Source: Mytilus edulis
Lineage: Eukaryota > Mollusca > Bivalvia > Mytilida > Mytilidae
Reading direction: 5' to 3'
Length of the DNA: 64,000 nt
Assembly (NCBI RefSeq): GCF_963676685.1
Contig: NC_092345.1
Span: forward strand, 49,187,838-49,251,837
Shown piece by piece: positions 48,650 to 63,600 of this stretch. A program made the position numbers and the translations under genes. The notes beneath the pieces are model-generated. The model ran no database searches and was not told the DNA's origin. It saw only the letters and a program-made list of their open reading frames with translations. The number at the start of each line of letters is the position of its first letter. Positions within the stretch are counted from its first letter, which is position 1.

Positions 48650-51600
48650 CTAAAAATATGCATATATTTAAACTATCTATGCAGATTATAATTATGAATA
48701 TTCAAATATACTGAATACAAATATATGTATTTATTAAATATTGATAGCACATGGGTTTGTTGTTATATTGGAAATATGTGTTCATGTTTACAATAATATT
48801 CAAATTATTTTAGCATTACAATAAGTCACCTTAACAAAGTTAAGAGTTTAAAGTTTCTTTGTATGATAGCACGGACTGGTCATTCGGGGTAAAAGTTTAC
48901 ATTGAAAATAAATTTTCATAGATTGACCATTCAAAGCTGTCTTAGTGCAGTAAAGTTTCCCCCTCCCTTCCCCCCTGTGAACATGTTTTGTATAAGTTTA
49001 TAATTATTGTAAACACATTACGTTTTTTCTGCAGATCTTAAAAAGAACATTTTGTAAATATTGTTTTGTGATATGAAAGGTCCTATTTCATTATTTTTTA
49101 TTGTAGATATGTTTGTAAGACATGTATGCTGCAGCTGTCTTAGTGTGCTGGCAAAGTGATTTGAGGACATAATTAGATAATAAAACTTTGCTGCACTCGT
49201 CTAGGACAAAACAACATCTGAAGGTCATATTCATTAAAAAATCTTATTTTCAACATGATATATCATACGTTTTCTTCTGGCTCCACAAAAACCACAAAAG
49301 TTCTGACAATTCTTTTTTGCCCAATCTCCATAGTCTGTACAGGCACTTTTCCCATAATCTGCACAATCTGTCAACTCGTCTTTACATGTTTCTACAAAGA
49401 AGGCACAGAATATGAGTATATGGATTTCTTAGAAATAAAAATGAATTGAAACATTTATATCAAAACAAAGCAAATGCAAAACCTGCCAACTCAGACAGGG
49501 AAAAAATAACCATTAATTTATCTGATCTATTCCTCCTAAAGATCTCAGATCCTTAAAACTACACACACTGTAGGATGTTGTTTACAAAAATTGACCCATC
49601 TTTTGTAAATTTGGAAAAATTACTGTTTCAAAGTCTGGAAAAAATTAAGTGCACAACATCAATATGTGTCGAATATTTCTCCTTAATTTCATGGTTCTAG
49701 ATCTCAAGCTGTAGAAGGTGTTGGTAACACAATATTATGTACCATCATGTTCAAATATTGCTAAAACAAGAATGTGTCCAAAGTACACGGATGCCCCACT
49801 CGCACTATCCTTTTCCATGTTCCATGGACCGTGAAATTGTGTAATAATCTAATTTGGTATTAAAATTAGAAAGATTATACTATAGGGAACATATGTACTA
49901 AGTTTCAAGTTGATTGGACTTCAATTTTATCAAAAACTACCTTGACCAAAAACTTTAACCTGAAACTCCCACTTTCATTTTCTATGTTTAGTGGACCGTG
50001 AAATTGGGGTCAAAAGTCTAATTTGGCTTCAAAATTAAAAAGAATATATCATAAGCAACAAGTTTACTAAGTTTCAAGTTGATTGGACTTAAGCTTCACT
50101 AAAAACTACCTTGACCAAAAACTTTAACCTGAAACTCCCACTTTCATTTTCTATGTTCAGTGGACCGTGAAATTGGGGTCAAAAGTTTAATTTGGCTTTA
50201 AAATTAGAAAGATCATATCATAAGCAACAAGTCTACTAAGTTTCAAGTTGATTGGACTTCAGCTTCATCAAAAACTACCTTTACCAAAAACTTTAACCTG
50301 AACGGACGGACTCACAGACGGACGGAGCCACAGACCAGAAAACATAATGCCCCTCTACTATCGTAGGTGGGGCATAAAAATCATAATAGCAGGCCGTAAC
50401 TTCTATATGTGTGCAATCTATCTGTGAAGTGATACCCATCTAACGGTAGGTTAAAATCAGTAAGAGTTGATTCAACAAAATATCCCTTGCCCAAATATTC
50501 ATCATTATATACTTAGACTAAATAACATATGATTTTTTACTGTATGATAATAGCATTAAATTAATGTAAATTCAATATTTTTCAAATTGATGCTTAATGG
50601 GCTGATATGAAAAGTTTATCACATGCTACGACTGTTATTACATGTCTTTCCGTAACGTTATCGCATGGCATTCCAGTGATACTCTGCAAATTCCAGAAAA
50701 TACACCTCAATGCTACGTTTTCAGTGAAATAAAAGTGTACAAAACAAATACTTGGATACTGGAGAGTATATTGTGTAAAATAATTTTCTTCTCTGTTGAG
50801 GCATATGATAGAAAAATTTCATATCGAATGTACTAAATTTTGGGTCCGACGTCCGTGAACTTTTTACTCTTTGCACTTCTATTTGGGAACCAAGTAAAAG
50901 GATCAATATATGAATCTGTTATTTTTCTCCATTGTTGAAGCATATGATAAATAAATTATAACGTGTCATTTTTCATATTGCATGTATTATCAGCCCTCGA
51001 ACCATGCGGCTCTTGGGCTGATATTGAACCTAGGGCTGATAATACATGCGATATGAAAAATGCCATGTTATAATCTGATATTATCGCACTATGAGATAGT
51101 TTTAAATATTAGGCAACCCAGCCAAAAACTTCTAGACCTACCAGTAATTATACAATTCTATTTGAATGTATGAAACATTTATACTGGCCTATATGATTTA
51201 GATCTTATAAAGAGAAATATTAAGAAATAAACTGATACGTCATGTATGAGCAGACATTGTATATATATTCATTAGTTACAAATGGTGTACAATGTCTAGC
51301 ATGGATAAGACTGGATAACTAGTGACATACAACTAAGAATTACAACAAACTTACCATCATAATTATAATATATATATATATGCTGACAACTATAAAGTAT
51401 CAATAACTAGCAATGCTACTAACGAATCTAATTCCCCAACCTCATTATGTAAAAACGTATTTAAAAAATAATATTATTTTTTTTTGCGCTTGGACCCTAA
51501 TTAAGGTATACATTTAATAATAAACATAGTGAACTGAACGGATCAGTTATCCAAACAAAAGACCCCTCCAAAAGAAATAATCATGGATGGGAAATAGAAT

Positions 51601-54600
51601 TCAAAACAATAAAGCTTCTGTGACTTTGACCTTATACCCAGAATCTCTTCTAATATGGAATCAATCCTCCATGATCAGGAACACTTAAAAGTATGCATTA
51701 AAAATTGCCCTGAAAATGTTTTGAAGAGGTCATTCAAATTGCAATATCTAGGAAAATAGACAGCTCTATAAATTTGCATACATTATTTTATAAGGACAAT
51801 AATAAGATATATAAATTCATAACTAGCTTAAGATACATTATGAGTTTTTTAAGATACAGATATATATTCGTTTATGAAGTTCATGCCATCTTACCCTCTG
51901 AACAAAAATGGCAGAATTTGGGACAATTAGTATGTGACCATCCTGCATACTGGGTACACACACTAGCCCCATATTCTGAACATTGTACTTTATCAGTACA
52001 CGATACAGGGTCATCTACCTGTACTGTTGGAAGTGTGGTCGTTTCTGTTCAACATTGGAAAAAAAATAATAGATTTGAAAGTTTGGTAAAATGGGAATTA
52101 AAAAATTTAATAACATTAGCTCAGAATGAAAAGCATGTGAAAAGTGCTGCAAAGCTTGTGAACATACTATACTAAAACTAATTTTTAACGAAATTTGGAA
52201 CATATTTTTAAACTTAAAACCATATTCAAATGTTGCATTAATTCTTTTAACTACGAAATTTTAAAAACTCATTTTATTTCAGAAAAAATATGTGCATTGT
52301 GATGTCACTAAACATTCTAAACACTCACTATGAAATGCAAATCTATCTAAATTTAACACCAACCTTTTTTGCTTAGACAAAAGTCACAATGTTTCTGACA
52401 ATTTGTTTTTGCCCATTCTCCGTAAGCTGTACACACATCTGCTCCATAGTCGGCACAGTCTGAGATCTTGTCTGCACATGTTCCTGTTGACTGTGCTGCA
52501 GTTGTAAGCAGAGCCTGTGTTTCTGTTCAAGAAAATAAAAGTTTAGGTATTTGATGCCATTTTTTTAAGAATTATTTTATCAATGGTTCATGTATCCAAA
52601 ATCAGTGTTTTAACAGTTACACAACATTTTGGTTAATTACAATTCCTTTTATCGCGCGTACGTCCCATAGCATCAATTGTCAATTGATGCAATGTAAGAA
52701 AGTGACGTTATCCAATCAAAATGAACATTACAAACGTTGTTGCATTAGAATTATATTTAACAGAGAGAAAACAAAAATTTTAATCTACTGTGGATTCATT
52801 TATTTTCGTGGGTACCAATTTTCGTGGATTATGGAAAACTTACATGTTCGTTGACATTTAACTTTGTGGTTTTGCTGAAGTCTGCATAAAAGCCTGTAGA
52901 AAATTGGTTATTTGTTGAACATTTAATTTCGTTGTTCACCTGTACTAACGAAAGCCACAAAAATTGGTATCCCAGGAACAATAATGAATCCACTGTAAAT
53001 CTCTTCTGATGATTTTGTCATATAAAGTTTTCATAAAATAGTTTATTTTTTCACCACATTACACTGATTGTAAGCTTGGTTGTACTTTTTTAGATGCCCA
53101 TCTTTAATTATGTACCAGAATGTTCTACTATAATGTAGGTAACCTGCAGAAAAGCTAAATACTCCAGAGTCAAAAGTTGGTAATATGAAAATAGTCTATT
53201 GTCACTTTTGACCAATGTTTTTTTTTCTCAGTTTTTCATACTTTCAACCGTGCCTTATAGATTGATATCCACTTGCTTTTCAAAAATGTCTTAAAGGTCC
53301 ACTTCATAAGAAAATAAATCTGAACTGACATATAAGAATTACCCAACAATGCAACTAATCAAATGAAACTAAGCTATCAATTAAAATATCAATGTTACCT
53401 TTACAAAAGTCACAATGTTTCTGACAATTTTCTTTGGCCCAGGCCCCGTAAGCTGTACAAACATCGGCCCCATAATCAGCACAGTCAGTTATTGCATCTG
53501 TACATGTGCTTCTAGAAACAGTGGTTGCAGCACCTGCAACTGAGTTGGTATCTGAAAAATTCAAAGTGTTTTATGGTAAAAGTTGATGTTTGGTTATAAC
53601 ACTTTAACAGTAATGTAATGTTAAAAGTTTCTATTGAAATGAAATGCAATAACATTCTATGAAAGTTATAGAATAGTAACAGGGTATATATCTCCCAATT
53701 GATACGATATTCCCATGCTTGCATTTCCTATCATGATTTTCTTGATAGAGGGTTGTTGCTCACAAGGAAGCTATTAAACCAAGAGTTCCAAATGGTGAAG
53801 TTAAAATCATCCCTTCGTAAATTTTACGGACGCCCCAACGAGTTGGTTGACCGTTATGAAATAACCTTCTCACAAATGATATTGGATATTTTGTTCCTTA
53901 CTTCGTAACTACAATCCCCTTCCCTTTCATGAATATGACCTACCGAATTAGACTATTTACCGGATTTGTTTATACATAAGCAACACGACGAGTGCCACAT
54001 GTGGAGCAGGATCTGAGATCACCCCTAGTTTTTGGTGGGTTTTGTGTTGCTTATTCTTTAGTTTTTTATGTTGTGTCAAATGAACTATTGTTTGTCTTTT
54101 TGTCTTTTTCATTTTCAGCCATGGCATTGTCAGTTTATTTTCGATTTATGAGTTTGACTGTCCCTCTAGATCTGGTATCTGTCGTCCCTCTTTTTAAAAG
54201 GCTTACCCCAGGAGTAGATTAGCTTAGCCGTATTTGGCACAACTTTTTGGAATTTTGGGTCCTCAATGCTCTTCAACTTTGTATTTGTTTGGCTTTTTAA
54301 CTATTTTGATCTGAGCGTCACTGATGAGTCTTATGTAGACGAAACGCGCGTCTGGCGTATAAAATTATAATCCTGGTACTTTTGATAACTATTTAAGGAC
54401 AAAAAACCATTACCTATCCTTTAAATAAATCTATATGCAAATACCTGACTTTTACCTGTTGGTATTAGAACACAATATTGTTGAGGAACCATTTATTTTG
54501 CAAATTTTGTTCTTTTTTTTAGTAATGTAAACCAGGCAATATTCATGCTTTGGGCCAAAATAAAAAGATTGTATGTTTGCCCAAACGCGACCGATCCAAA

Positions 54601-57600
54601 ATAAACCCGCCGACTCAAATTCTTTTTTTACGTTTTTTTGAAGAAATTTTTTTTTTCGGATTTTTTTTGGGTCCGCTCCGTCATCGTACAAAACTTAATG
54701 TTTGTCGTCTTTGCGTTTGAAAGTAACTGTGAATAAGATTTAAAGAAAGCGTATAAGAGACGCAGTTAATCGATATTCGAAGTTCTCTGTTTTATCTTCT
54801 GATTTAACGAACGTAAAGAAGTAAAATGTGTGAAGTGGCACAGTTTTTTTACGCTGTAGTTGTCTGTACTGCAAAACCCTTACCTATATGCTCAATGTTA
54901 ATTTCATCGTGTTATCGAATATCTGATAAGAATATTCAGGTAGATTTGTTCAAAACCATGTGCAATCGAATATTTTCAATGTTATTCTGACAGGAAATGG
55001 ATCTGGAAGTTGCAAATTTACAATCTTGCAAGAAGATTTTGTTTTTACTGAATAAAAAGGAATTATTGCTTGATAAATTGTTGTCTTTAATTATAATCTT
55101 CCTTTATCATGTAAATTAGATGCCCTTTTATTCAAATAGTTCAAATTTACAAGTCTCATTAGACAAGATCGGTACGTTGCTGTTTGGGAGAATTTGATAA
55201 AACTATAATTGCTCACAGAATCAGAAATATAATCTTAACTGAATGTAACTCCTTCTGAATAATTTATTGCAATATAAATATAAATCCCTTTTGACAAGAG
55301 AAATCTGACTTTTGTCAGAAATATTTTTTTCACATGTGCAAAAGTAAAAACATGTTATAGACGCCATATTGGATTTTTATACAAATTTGTGAGGAAGCCT
55401 CTAGAACCATGACCTAAAAATAAATAGTCTTCAGAAAACGTTAATTTTATGCAATTATATTTTATCAATAATGATTATTTTCAAAAATTTAAACTTGATT
55501 ATTTAATGAAATAAAATCATAACAAATACGTTTTTAGTTTGGAGATTCTACAGAACATGCTTTGATCTATTTATAGCTAAATTAGTTTACCTGTGTGATA
55601 ATGTAAAATATAATTTTTTTTTTTCAAAACATAAAAAAGACACAAACTAAGGGAGCTACCATTTGATTTTTATGGGGGGCTAGGATGAAAAATGTTGTCC
55701 TGCATTTTATTTTAGTTGTAATCTCTGTCCTGCCTTTTTATTTTTCACTCTATTCGGTCCTGCTTTTTTTTTTAATTAGTTTATCCTGACTTTTTTTACC
55801 TAAATTGTCATCCTGCCTTTTTTTTTTTGCAAAGTGTCTCATCCTGCCTTTTTTTTTACTCAAAACTCCTGTCCTGCCTATCTTTTTCAAATTTCATCCT
55901 AGCCCCCCCCATAAAAATCAAATGGTAGCTCCCTAAGGATGGTAGATAATAACTCATATAAATATTTTAGGACATTTAATCTATTTTAATAGAAATAGGA
56001 TTTAAAAACTGCTAACAAATTTAAGCATTACATAACATGCATAATCAGCTGATATTTATTTTACACAAACATCGTGTTGATGGAACTGTTGAAAATCACT
56101 TCATAAATCCACCAGCCCTTTCACACAGTTAGCAATTGTCAGGGTTATAAACATCTCAGGATACAAATCATATAGTAGACTAATTTATTTATAGAGGTTT
56201 TAAATTCATGGCTTTTGGTTGTCTCTACAAACGTTTGACGGAAAAAAAAGATATACTGTTTTAAGATCTTTTAATATTTTCATGCAAAATCTGATTAAAA
56301 AAAAAAAAAGAATTTGCCTACCTACCTACCCACACCCAGTCATCATGGGTCGGGTTTGGGCAAACTGAAATATTTTTAATTGTGGCCTTGGTGTGTGTGT
56401 GTATGTCATTTGCTGACATAATTCCACCATTTTGAATTAACAATTTTAGGATATCATCATATATATGTTGAGTGATTGTTCTGTGCTTTTAAATATCATG
56501 TGGCAAGCATCATATACATCAATTTTCAATGCTGTACTGTTTTTAAAAGAAACCATGACTTTTAGATTTGAATTTGTTTGTATAATAAATATAAAGTTAT
56601 GTCTGTTCATCAAATAAGATTTAATAAAACAAATTTCTTAATATTTTTTGTATAAAGTAGTATTAAACCTTGATTTCCCTTGCTAATTAAAATTCTTCTG
56701 AAGAGGCAGGGGACTTTTAAAAACTAAAATTTTCCTCCATGGAATACTAGTACTTAGTAAGACCAAGACAAATCCTTAAAACACATACAATTCAACAATT
56801 CAAACATGTTTGTTTAATCCATTTGAGATATATATATATATATATATATATATAAGTACGTCTGAGTCAGTGACAACTCTACAACAGATGTATCCATCGG
56901 ATCGCCATCAATGATGGTGATACATGGCTGTGTACATAATGTATATACAACTCGTCTAAACATCAACCCAACAATGTTAGATCTGTAAATTTGCTTTCGC
57001 AAATTTTTGGTTCTTCCCTCGCCGGGATTCGAACCCATGCTACTGTGATATCGTGACACCAAATCGCCTGCACTGCAGCCGTTCCGCTAGACCACACGAC
57101 CACCTGGGCTCTCAAATAAAGAGCTTTCGCTGGCCGTGTGTTACCTTTCCTCGTCAGTTTTAATCTAGCGGTGTACTACAGTACATGATATAGAAGGCAT
57201 GAAGATGTTATATTTGTAGGATCCTTTACTATAGATAATTTAGCTGATCCGTAACAATAACATCTTCATGCCTTCTATATCATGTACTGTAGTACGCCGC
57301 TAGATTAAAACTGACGAGGAAAGGTAACACACGGCCAGCGAAAGCTCTTTATTTTAGAGCCCAGGTGGTCGTGTGGTCTAGCGGGACGGCTGCAGTGCAG
57401 GCGATTTGGTGTCACGATATCACAGTAGCATGGGTTCGAATCCCGGCGAGGGAAGAACCAAAAATTTGCGAAAGCAAATTTACAGATCTAACATTGTTGG
57501 GTTGATGTTTAGACGAGTTGTATATATATATATATATATTTACCATTGAACATTTGGGATTAGAAAAAAAAACCAATTAACACACCTTAGATGTGTTCTA

Positions 57601-60600
57601 CAAGTTCTGCAGATGCAGGATAGTTGTCACAAACTAACTTTTACCCCTTATATACAAACCCACTTATCGCACATTTAAAGTTTGTTTTAACAGTTCTGTA
57701 AACTTTGAAATACTAAAAGAGTTCATAAGAACTGTTGATTTACACAAAACTACTGAACACACACTTTACAAGTATTGAAATTTACAGTGCTGTTCAGACT
57801 TATAAGGTTATCAAATTTTACCTTATGGATAAGAACACACTGCTTTTCTCATTAAGTTTCATGCTAGTTCTATTAACAATATCATGGATGTACTGTGTAA
57901 CCTGCCTAATCCGACACACTGGGGGACCAGAAAAAAATGTCGGATAAGCAGGCTATTGGATTACTCTGGTTTATTCTGCAAGAATAGGCATATATTGGGA
58001 CCATGAAAATGTGTCGGTTAAAGCAGGATGTTGGAATACTCTGTAGTATAAAAAATAAACCTTTACCTGAACAAACCTCCACTGGGCACAGATTACAAGT
58101 TTTCTGACAGTTCTGTTTGGCCCAATCAGCATATGCTGTACAGAGATCGTCAGCATATCCAGAACAATCAGATGAATCTTTACAATTCCCTGATTGGGAA
58201 GGCTTAAAATCTGAAACAGAATGTTGTCATCACTGGCAAAAGTTTACAAAACACTTTCCTATTCTTTTTGATACTTGAAGTATGGGGAACTACAATTCAT
58301 TTCATTGTGTGACTTAATAATTCAGAAATTTTCCTGTGCATCTATTATTGTGATTTCTGAAGAATGGACATAAAAATCTATAAATCAATTAATGATATTT
58401 CAGTAAATGCTGCAGACATTAGTACTATCAATATTTTAATTGCAAATTTCTATTTTTTATCGACACCAGTATTCCATCAAAATGTTTGCAATAATAAAAA
58501 CATCTCAAATAATTCCTAATTTATAGTATCATTAAGATTCTCTAATATCTTTAATCTGATCATTTAGACATTTTATTTCTTTTTTCTCTCAATGTTGCTA
58601 GCAACAGACAACTAAATTTGTGTTTATACCAGAATGACCTCAAATCCATTGAATTTAAAAGAAATTGCAAAGAAAAGCAGACAGGCCAGTTATGATAGCA
58701 GGATATTTCTTTGGCAGGGTGAAAAGTTCAAATTAAGAAGATTTTTGTTATATTTTCTATCAGCAGTAAATGAATATTGTGAAAGCCTTAACAATCCTGT
58801 TACATAAAGAATAAAATGTAACATGTGTGTATACTGCAAAGGTTTTATATTTACCGCTTCCAGAATCTATGTTGTTTCAAAATTGCCAGTAAACATTTTA
58901 GCTGGATATTTTGTGTGTGCATATGTTGAAATGAACATTATATCATTATATGACTAAATATGAAATGATTCTTCATTACTTGAAATGAGTAATGTGAACA
59001 AAAAAATCCACACTCAGTCTGTATTTTAAGTATTGTCGCAACAGAATTGATCTGCATAACTTAATTCAATACATAGAACAACTGAACAATTAAAATTCCT
59101 ATCCATATGTCTATTTTTTTCTAATACATACACCAAGTAATATGAAAAAAGAGTTATGGACTGAGAAATACCCAGAGTAAGAAAAGAGATAGACAGACAT
59201 CCAAACAAATGGATGCACAGACTTTGCAATATACATTTTTATTCTACCACAAACTCTACTAGTTGTAATATCATATCTTGAAGAGTAAATAAAGAAAGTT
59301 CAACTGGCAGAGTCTAATCAAAATAGACTTAGTGTCACAATTCAATAGAAAATCCATGTAAAATCTCTTTTTAGGTTCATATATCATCAAGAAAAATATG
59401 TCCAATTTACTTATGGACTATTTTGTGCAAACTCGAGCTTGATTGGTCACATGCAGAAATATGATTACTAGATATACAGCAGAATGCCTTGAGTGTGTAG
59501 GTAAAGGTAATATCTTTAGTTAGCTTGCTTGCTAGATGAACCTTGAAGTCATTATTAAGGTAGGTATACACACCCAAGGCATTCTACTGTATCAAGATGT
59601 GGTAAAGGTTACTTACTATTAGGATCTTTTACACAGAAACCACAGTACTCTTTACAATTAGTTTTAGACCACTGGTCATTAGTAGTACACACTTGTGACC
59701 CATAGTCTGGACAATCAGCTATCTTATCTGTACATGATGATCCACCTAAAGAGTTCAATTCATTATGACTATATATCTGCATCAAGTCTAACTTACAAAC
59801 CATTGTCTTTTTTTCTTATAGAAAATCTAGTAAAAATAAATAACACTGATATCTTGTTTTGTACAGCTGGAAAGTTTTTATGATATTTTTTTTTTCGTGA
59901 GTTGTGACACAGGAGTTATTCCAACCTCTTTAGCTAACAAAAATATGAATTTAGATGTTCATATACAAACTGCTCAATAGATAAAACATTAAAACTTGAT
60001 GAACTCTTAAGATTTCATGTAGTCTACAGAATTAAAATTCTATCTATAAACACCTTTAACCAAGAATTGATACTGAAATTCACACACATTTGTCTTTAAG
60101 ATATTTTGCTGTCCTTTATCCAATGTACTTTGACATATTTTTTACAAATTATACAACATTAAACTTATTTTATATATAAAAATTCCATATATGAAAATGC
60201 ATGACAGGGGGGACAGGACCTTATTCGGGACGTTTCGATTCTGTGTCTTTAAGCTCGGGATATCAGGATTGATCCTTTCGGTTTTCGGGAATTCTTTTTT
60301 TTGAATTTCGAGATGTTAGGATTCAAATTTCTTCAAATTACGGACCTAGGGATTTCCTGCTTTTAAGCCTGAGATTTCGGGATCAGAAACTCTCTGAACA
60401 TCCAACCCCCCCCCCCCCTTCTCTCTCTGTGGATACCTTTATTTTGGCATTGTACAAGATCCTATTTTTCTTAACTGTTAATGATCGACATCTTTACACT
60501 AAATCCATTGGATGTTGGATGTGTACCGATTGATCTTTTAGTCTAAGATGCATGTTTTTTATATTAGTTATAATTGGCTTTGTACTAGCTTTCAGTAACT

Positions 60601-63600
60601 GTGAATTTACTCTTAGATCTGTACTTTGTGTCCTAAGTGTTTTTATTATTCTGATAAGTAGGCAAATTGGAAAATATAACAGAAGTGGTTTTCACTTAGC
60701 ATAAACAGGTAAACTTTCATTGTTTAAAAGTTAAGTGTTGAACCCTGCACTCATAAATGATTATATTCTGACAGAATCTCCATTCCATTAGATGAGGGTT
60801 ATGTTGATATGATTAGACGTTGCTCCAATAGCTGTTTGAAGACATCAGTTCAAAATGTTATTTCTTTGTCACACGTGCAACATGTATGAGTAAAAGTCAG
60901 TTTTACATCACAGAATGACAAGGGAGATCACCAAAATTTCTCAAAGCAGACTTACTTAGACTTGTGTCACATGGTTTTGCCATACACATTTCTTGTTCTC
61001 CTGGTTTCTGATTTGCTACACAATTACTGTCTGCTATTGGCTGACTGGAGTCATGTGATGCATAACATTTGACCTGTCTTGATTTTACACCTTTACTACA
61101 TGTTTTTGAGCACTACAAAAGAAAATGTTGTTGAAAGAATCTACTTCTTTGGGTTCTAAGATGAAAATTATTTAATAGCATATTTCAGTCAAATAGGCAT
61201 CAAAATTTTAAATTCAAATTAACTTAGTTTCAGTATAAATCAATAACCATCTTCATCAATTCCATTATATTTAATTAAAAAAAAAATCAAACTTCTTGAA
61301 TGTATTTTTTTTAATAACTCTAAAATTGTCAATAAAGGAAAATGATTCATATTTTTAAAAACTATATATTTAAAAACAAATGAAAATGGATCTAATTAAC
61401 TTAATTTTTTTTCTAAAATGTTTATTTACTCAAGACTTGAATGATTAGGACTAGGAATAGAATGAACTCTTGAGTTAATTATCATTTTAGAAAAAGTGAT
61501 ACACAAGTTAATTTGAGTTATTTCCCCTTTTCCGGTATTGATTTGTCTAATGGAATAACATGTAGATGTCATTAGGCTGCTTAACGACCAACGACACCTT
61601 CCTAAAATGCAATACAATAGGAAGGATATGAGAGTTGGTAAACCAGGATTTTAAAATTATTTGGATGCATTAAATATTCCAACACAAACAACAAAAAATT
61701 AAAGACAAGATTAGGTTCCTCCTTGCATATAGTTTTCTTTGTTTTGGACAGAAGGGTATTTCAATACAAATAAGAAAAACATTCATAACTAGACTTGAAG
61801 ATGGAAGAAACTGTATTAAAGAGTAGATAAATAAATAATGGAATTTCTTTTTGCTATAAACTTGAGGATTTTTATATATATCATAAAGTTATTCCCCTTG
61901 TTAAAATTTGTATGTAAAGATCAGAATTAATGATAAGAATCCAACCTAAAAATAACCTTAACAGAAAGGTCTGGCCCAGAAAATCATGCATTTTATCATC
62001 TCTGAAATTTTCCGTAATCATATTAGGTAGACTTACACAAGACCAATCTGTAGCCTTCCATACCCCTGGACAAGGTGTTATATTACAGGATTTGGAAGTC
62101 TGTGGCTTTCTTTGTCCTCTACAATGACTTTCAGCTACAGGCGTGTGACTTCCATGTTGTAACACAGTACACTGAACTGTTCGATGTGTTATGCCACCTC
62201 CACATGTTCTTGAACAAGATTCCCAATTACCAACAGACCAACTGTTAATAGACATTTTATATTTACTATAGTTGGCATATTCTTTTAAAGTTTTTTCTTC
62301 TTCACAAATTTCATGTTTTGTAGTTGACTGATCAAGGTTATAAGAGGAGGGATTGGATCTTAAATAAAACCAAGTTTAACACCCCTCCCCAATCAGTGGC
62401 TATTTTTGTCATATCTGTATATTTTTTGTTACATAGAAAAATAGGTATGTGATGTTTTTTATTATTTATTAGAGTTTGACATATTATATAGACATCTATC
62501 TATTGTTGAAGGCTGTTTTTTGCTGACTTCTAGATGTCAATTTTGTAGATGTGTTGATGTTTTATGAAGGACTCAACTTCAACTTACCCAGGAGGACAAG
62601 GATTGCCATTACAAGCTTCTGGAGATTCAGAAGGCTTGCTGAATAAATTACAATGGAAGTCATCAGCTGGTTTGTTATTGTTAACCTGTACACAAGTTAC
62701 CACTGGTATTGAATGCCCTGTAAATATAAAATACTAGGGTATGCAGTAGGAACGTATCAGTGTTTCATAACTATTTTTCGTTTAGATCCAGAATTACATT
62801 TTCTTATCTTTTCCATGCACAAAGAAGCACATTTTGAGTTAAGACATCTAATATTCAGTAAAATATTTGTGAAATTACAATACCTAGTTGAGGAGTTTCC
62901 ATGGGAGATAACCAAGTTTTTTTTAAAGTCTTTTATATGATTTTAAGTTATCTCCCATGGATGTTTTAATTCAAATGATGTCTAATTCTTATGAATATAG
63001 AAGACTTTTAAAAGAAAAATGTTATAAAAGCTTAGATTATAGCAATTCAAAATTACTACCTTTCACTTTAAGCATGACAATTACAAGAAAATTTGTACAT
63101 ACAAATAATTGTTCACACATAAAATCAAATAGTTGTGGTATAATTACCATACCAAAACTATCCACAACCAACCAAAGGACGTTGATGTAAGTAACTTGCC
63201 ATCACCAAAATGTCTTGATAGAATCTGTGTTACTGGTAAGAAGGGTGGTGTCTCAAGACAGGTTCAAAACATAACAGGAACCTTATATCAAATCTTACAA
63301 AATGTACTACATTTTCATAGATAATTTTAGGGCTATTCCATTAAAATGTACGTGGGAGGGTAGGTAGGAAGGGAAGTTTATTGGATGTGGGTCATGGGTC
63401 TTTTTTTAGTATGCCTCTATTACCATTATGTAAAATTGTCAAAATAATGGTTCTTGGTTTTTTTAAGGGATATTTGAAAGTCCCTTCCTACCCTCCCACA
63501 TACATTTTAATGGAATAGCCCCTAACTAGTAAGCATAAATTACCATGGCCACAAGTCTGACTACAGGATCCTGGTGTTTTGGTCCATTTATAAGCCGATC

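Larger units (their letters stand above)
48650..52363 (-). other. Introns around ShK exons 5-6: repeats
   Basis: Holds a three-unit tandem repeat (49762-50378) and a palindromic element (50955-51073) between the exons listed. No extra ShK exon was found. Confidence 0.5.

Noticed and set aside
49740-50400. CRISPR-like array
   Set aside because: Units are ~170 bp without short repeat-spacer structure, and the DNA is eukaryotic. No CRISPR is expected or seen.
51774-52175. 133-residue plus-strand open frame
   Set aside because: It is the shadow of ShK exon 5 on the minus strand, whose cysteine pattern and splice sites are far better supported.
57000-57115. Functional tRNA gene inside the palindrome
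   Set aside because: A and B boxes are present but the acceptor and anticodon stems do not close. It is better explained as a tRNA-derived SINE-like sequence.
59609-59803. Independent ShK toxin-like small gene
   Set aside because: The frame is one phase 1-1 exon inside a larger spliced gene. The ATG upstream of it lies before the acceptor, and there is no signal peptide.
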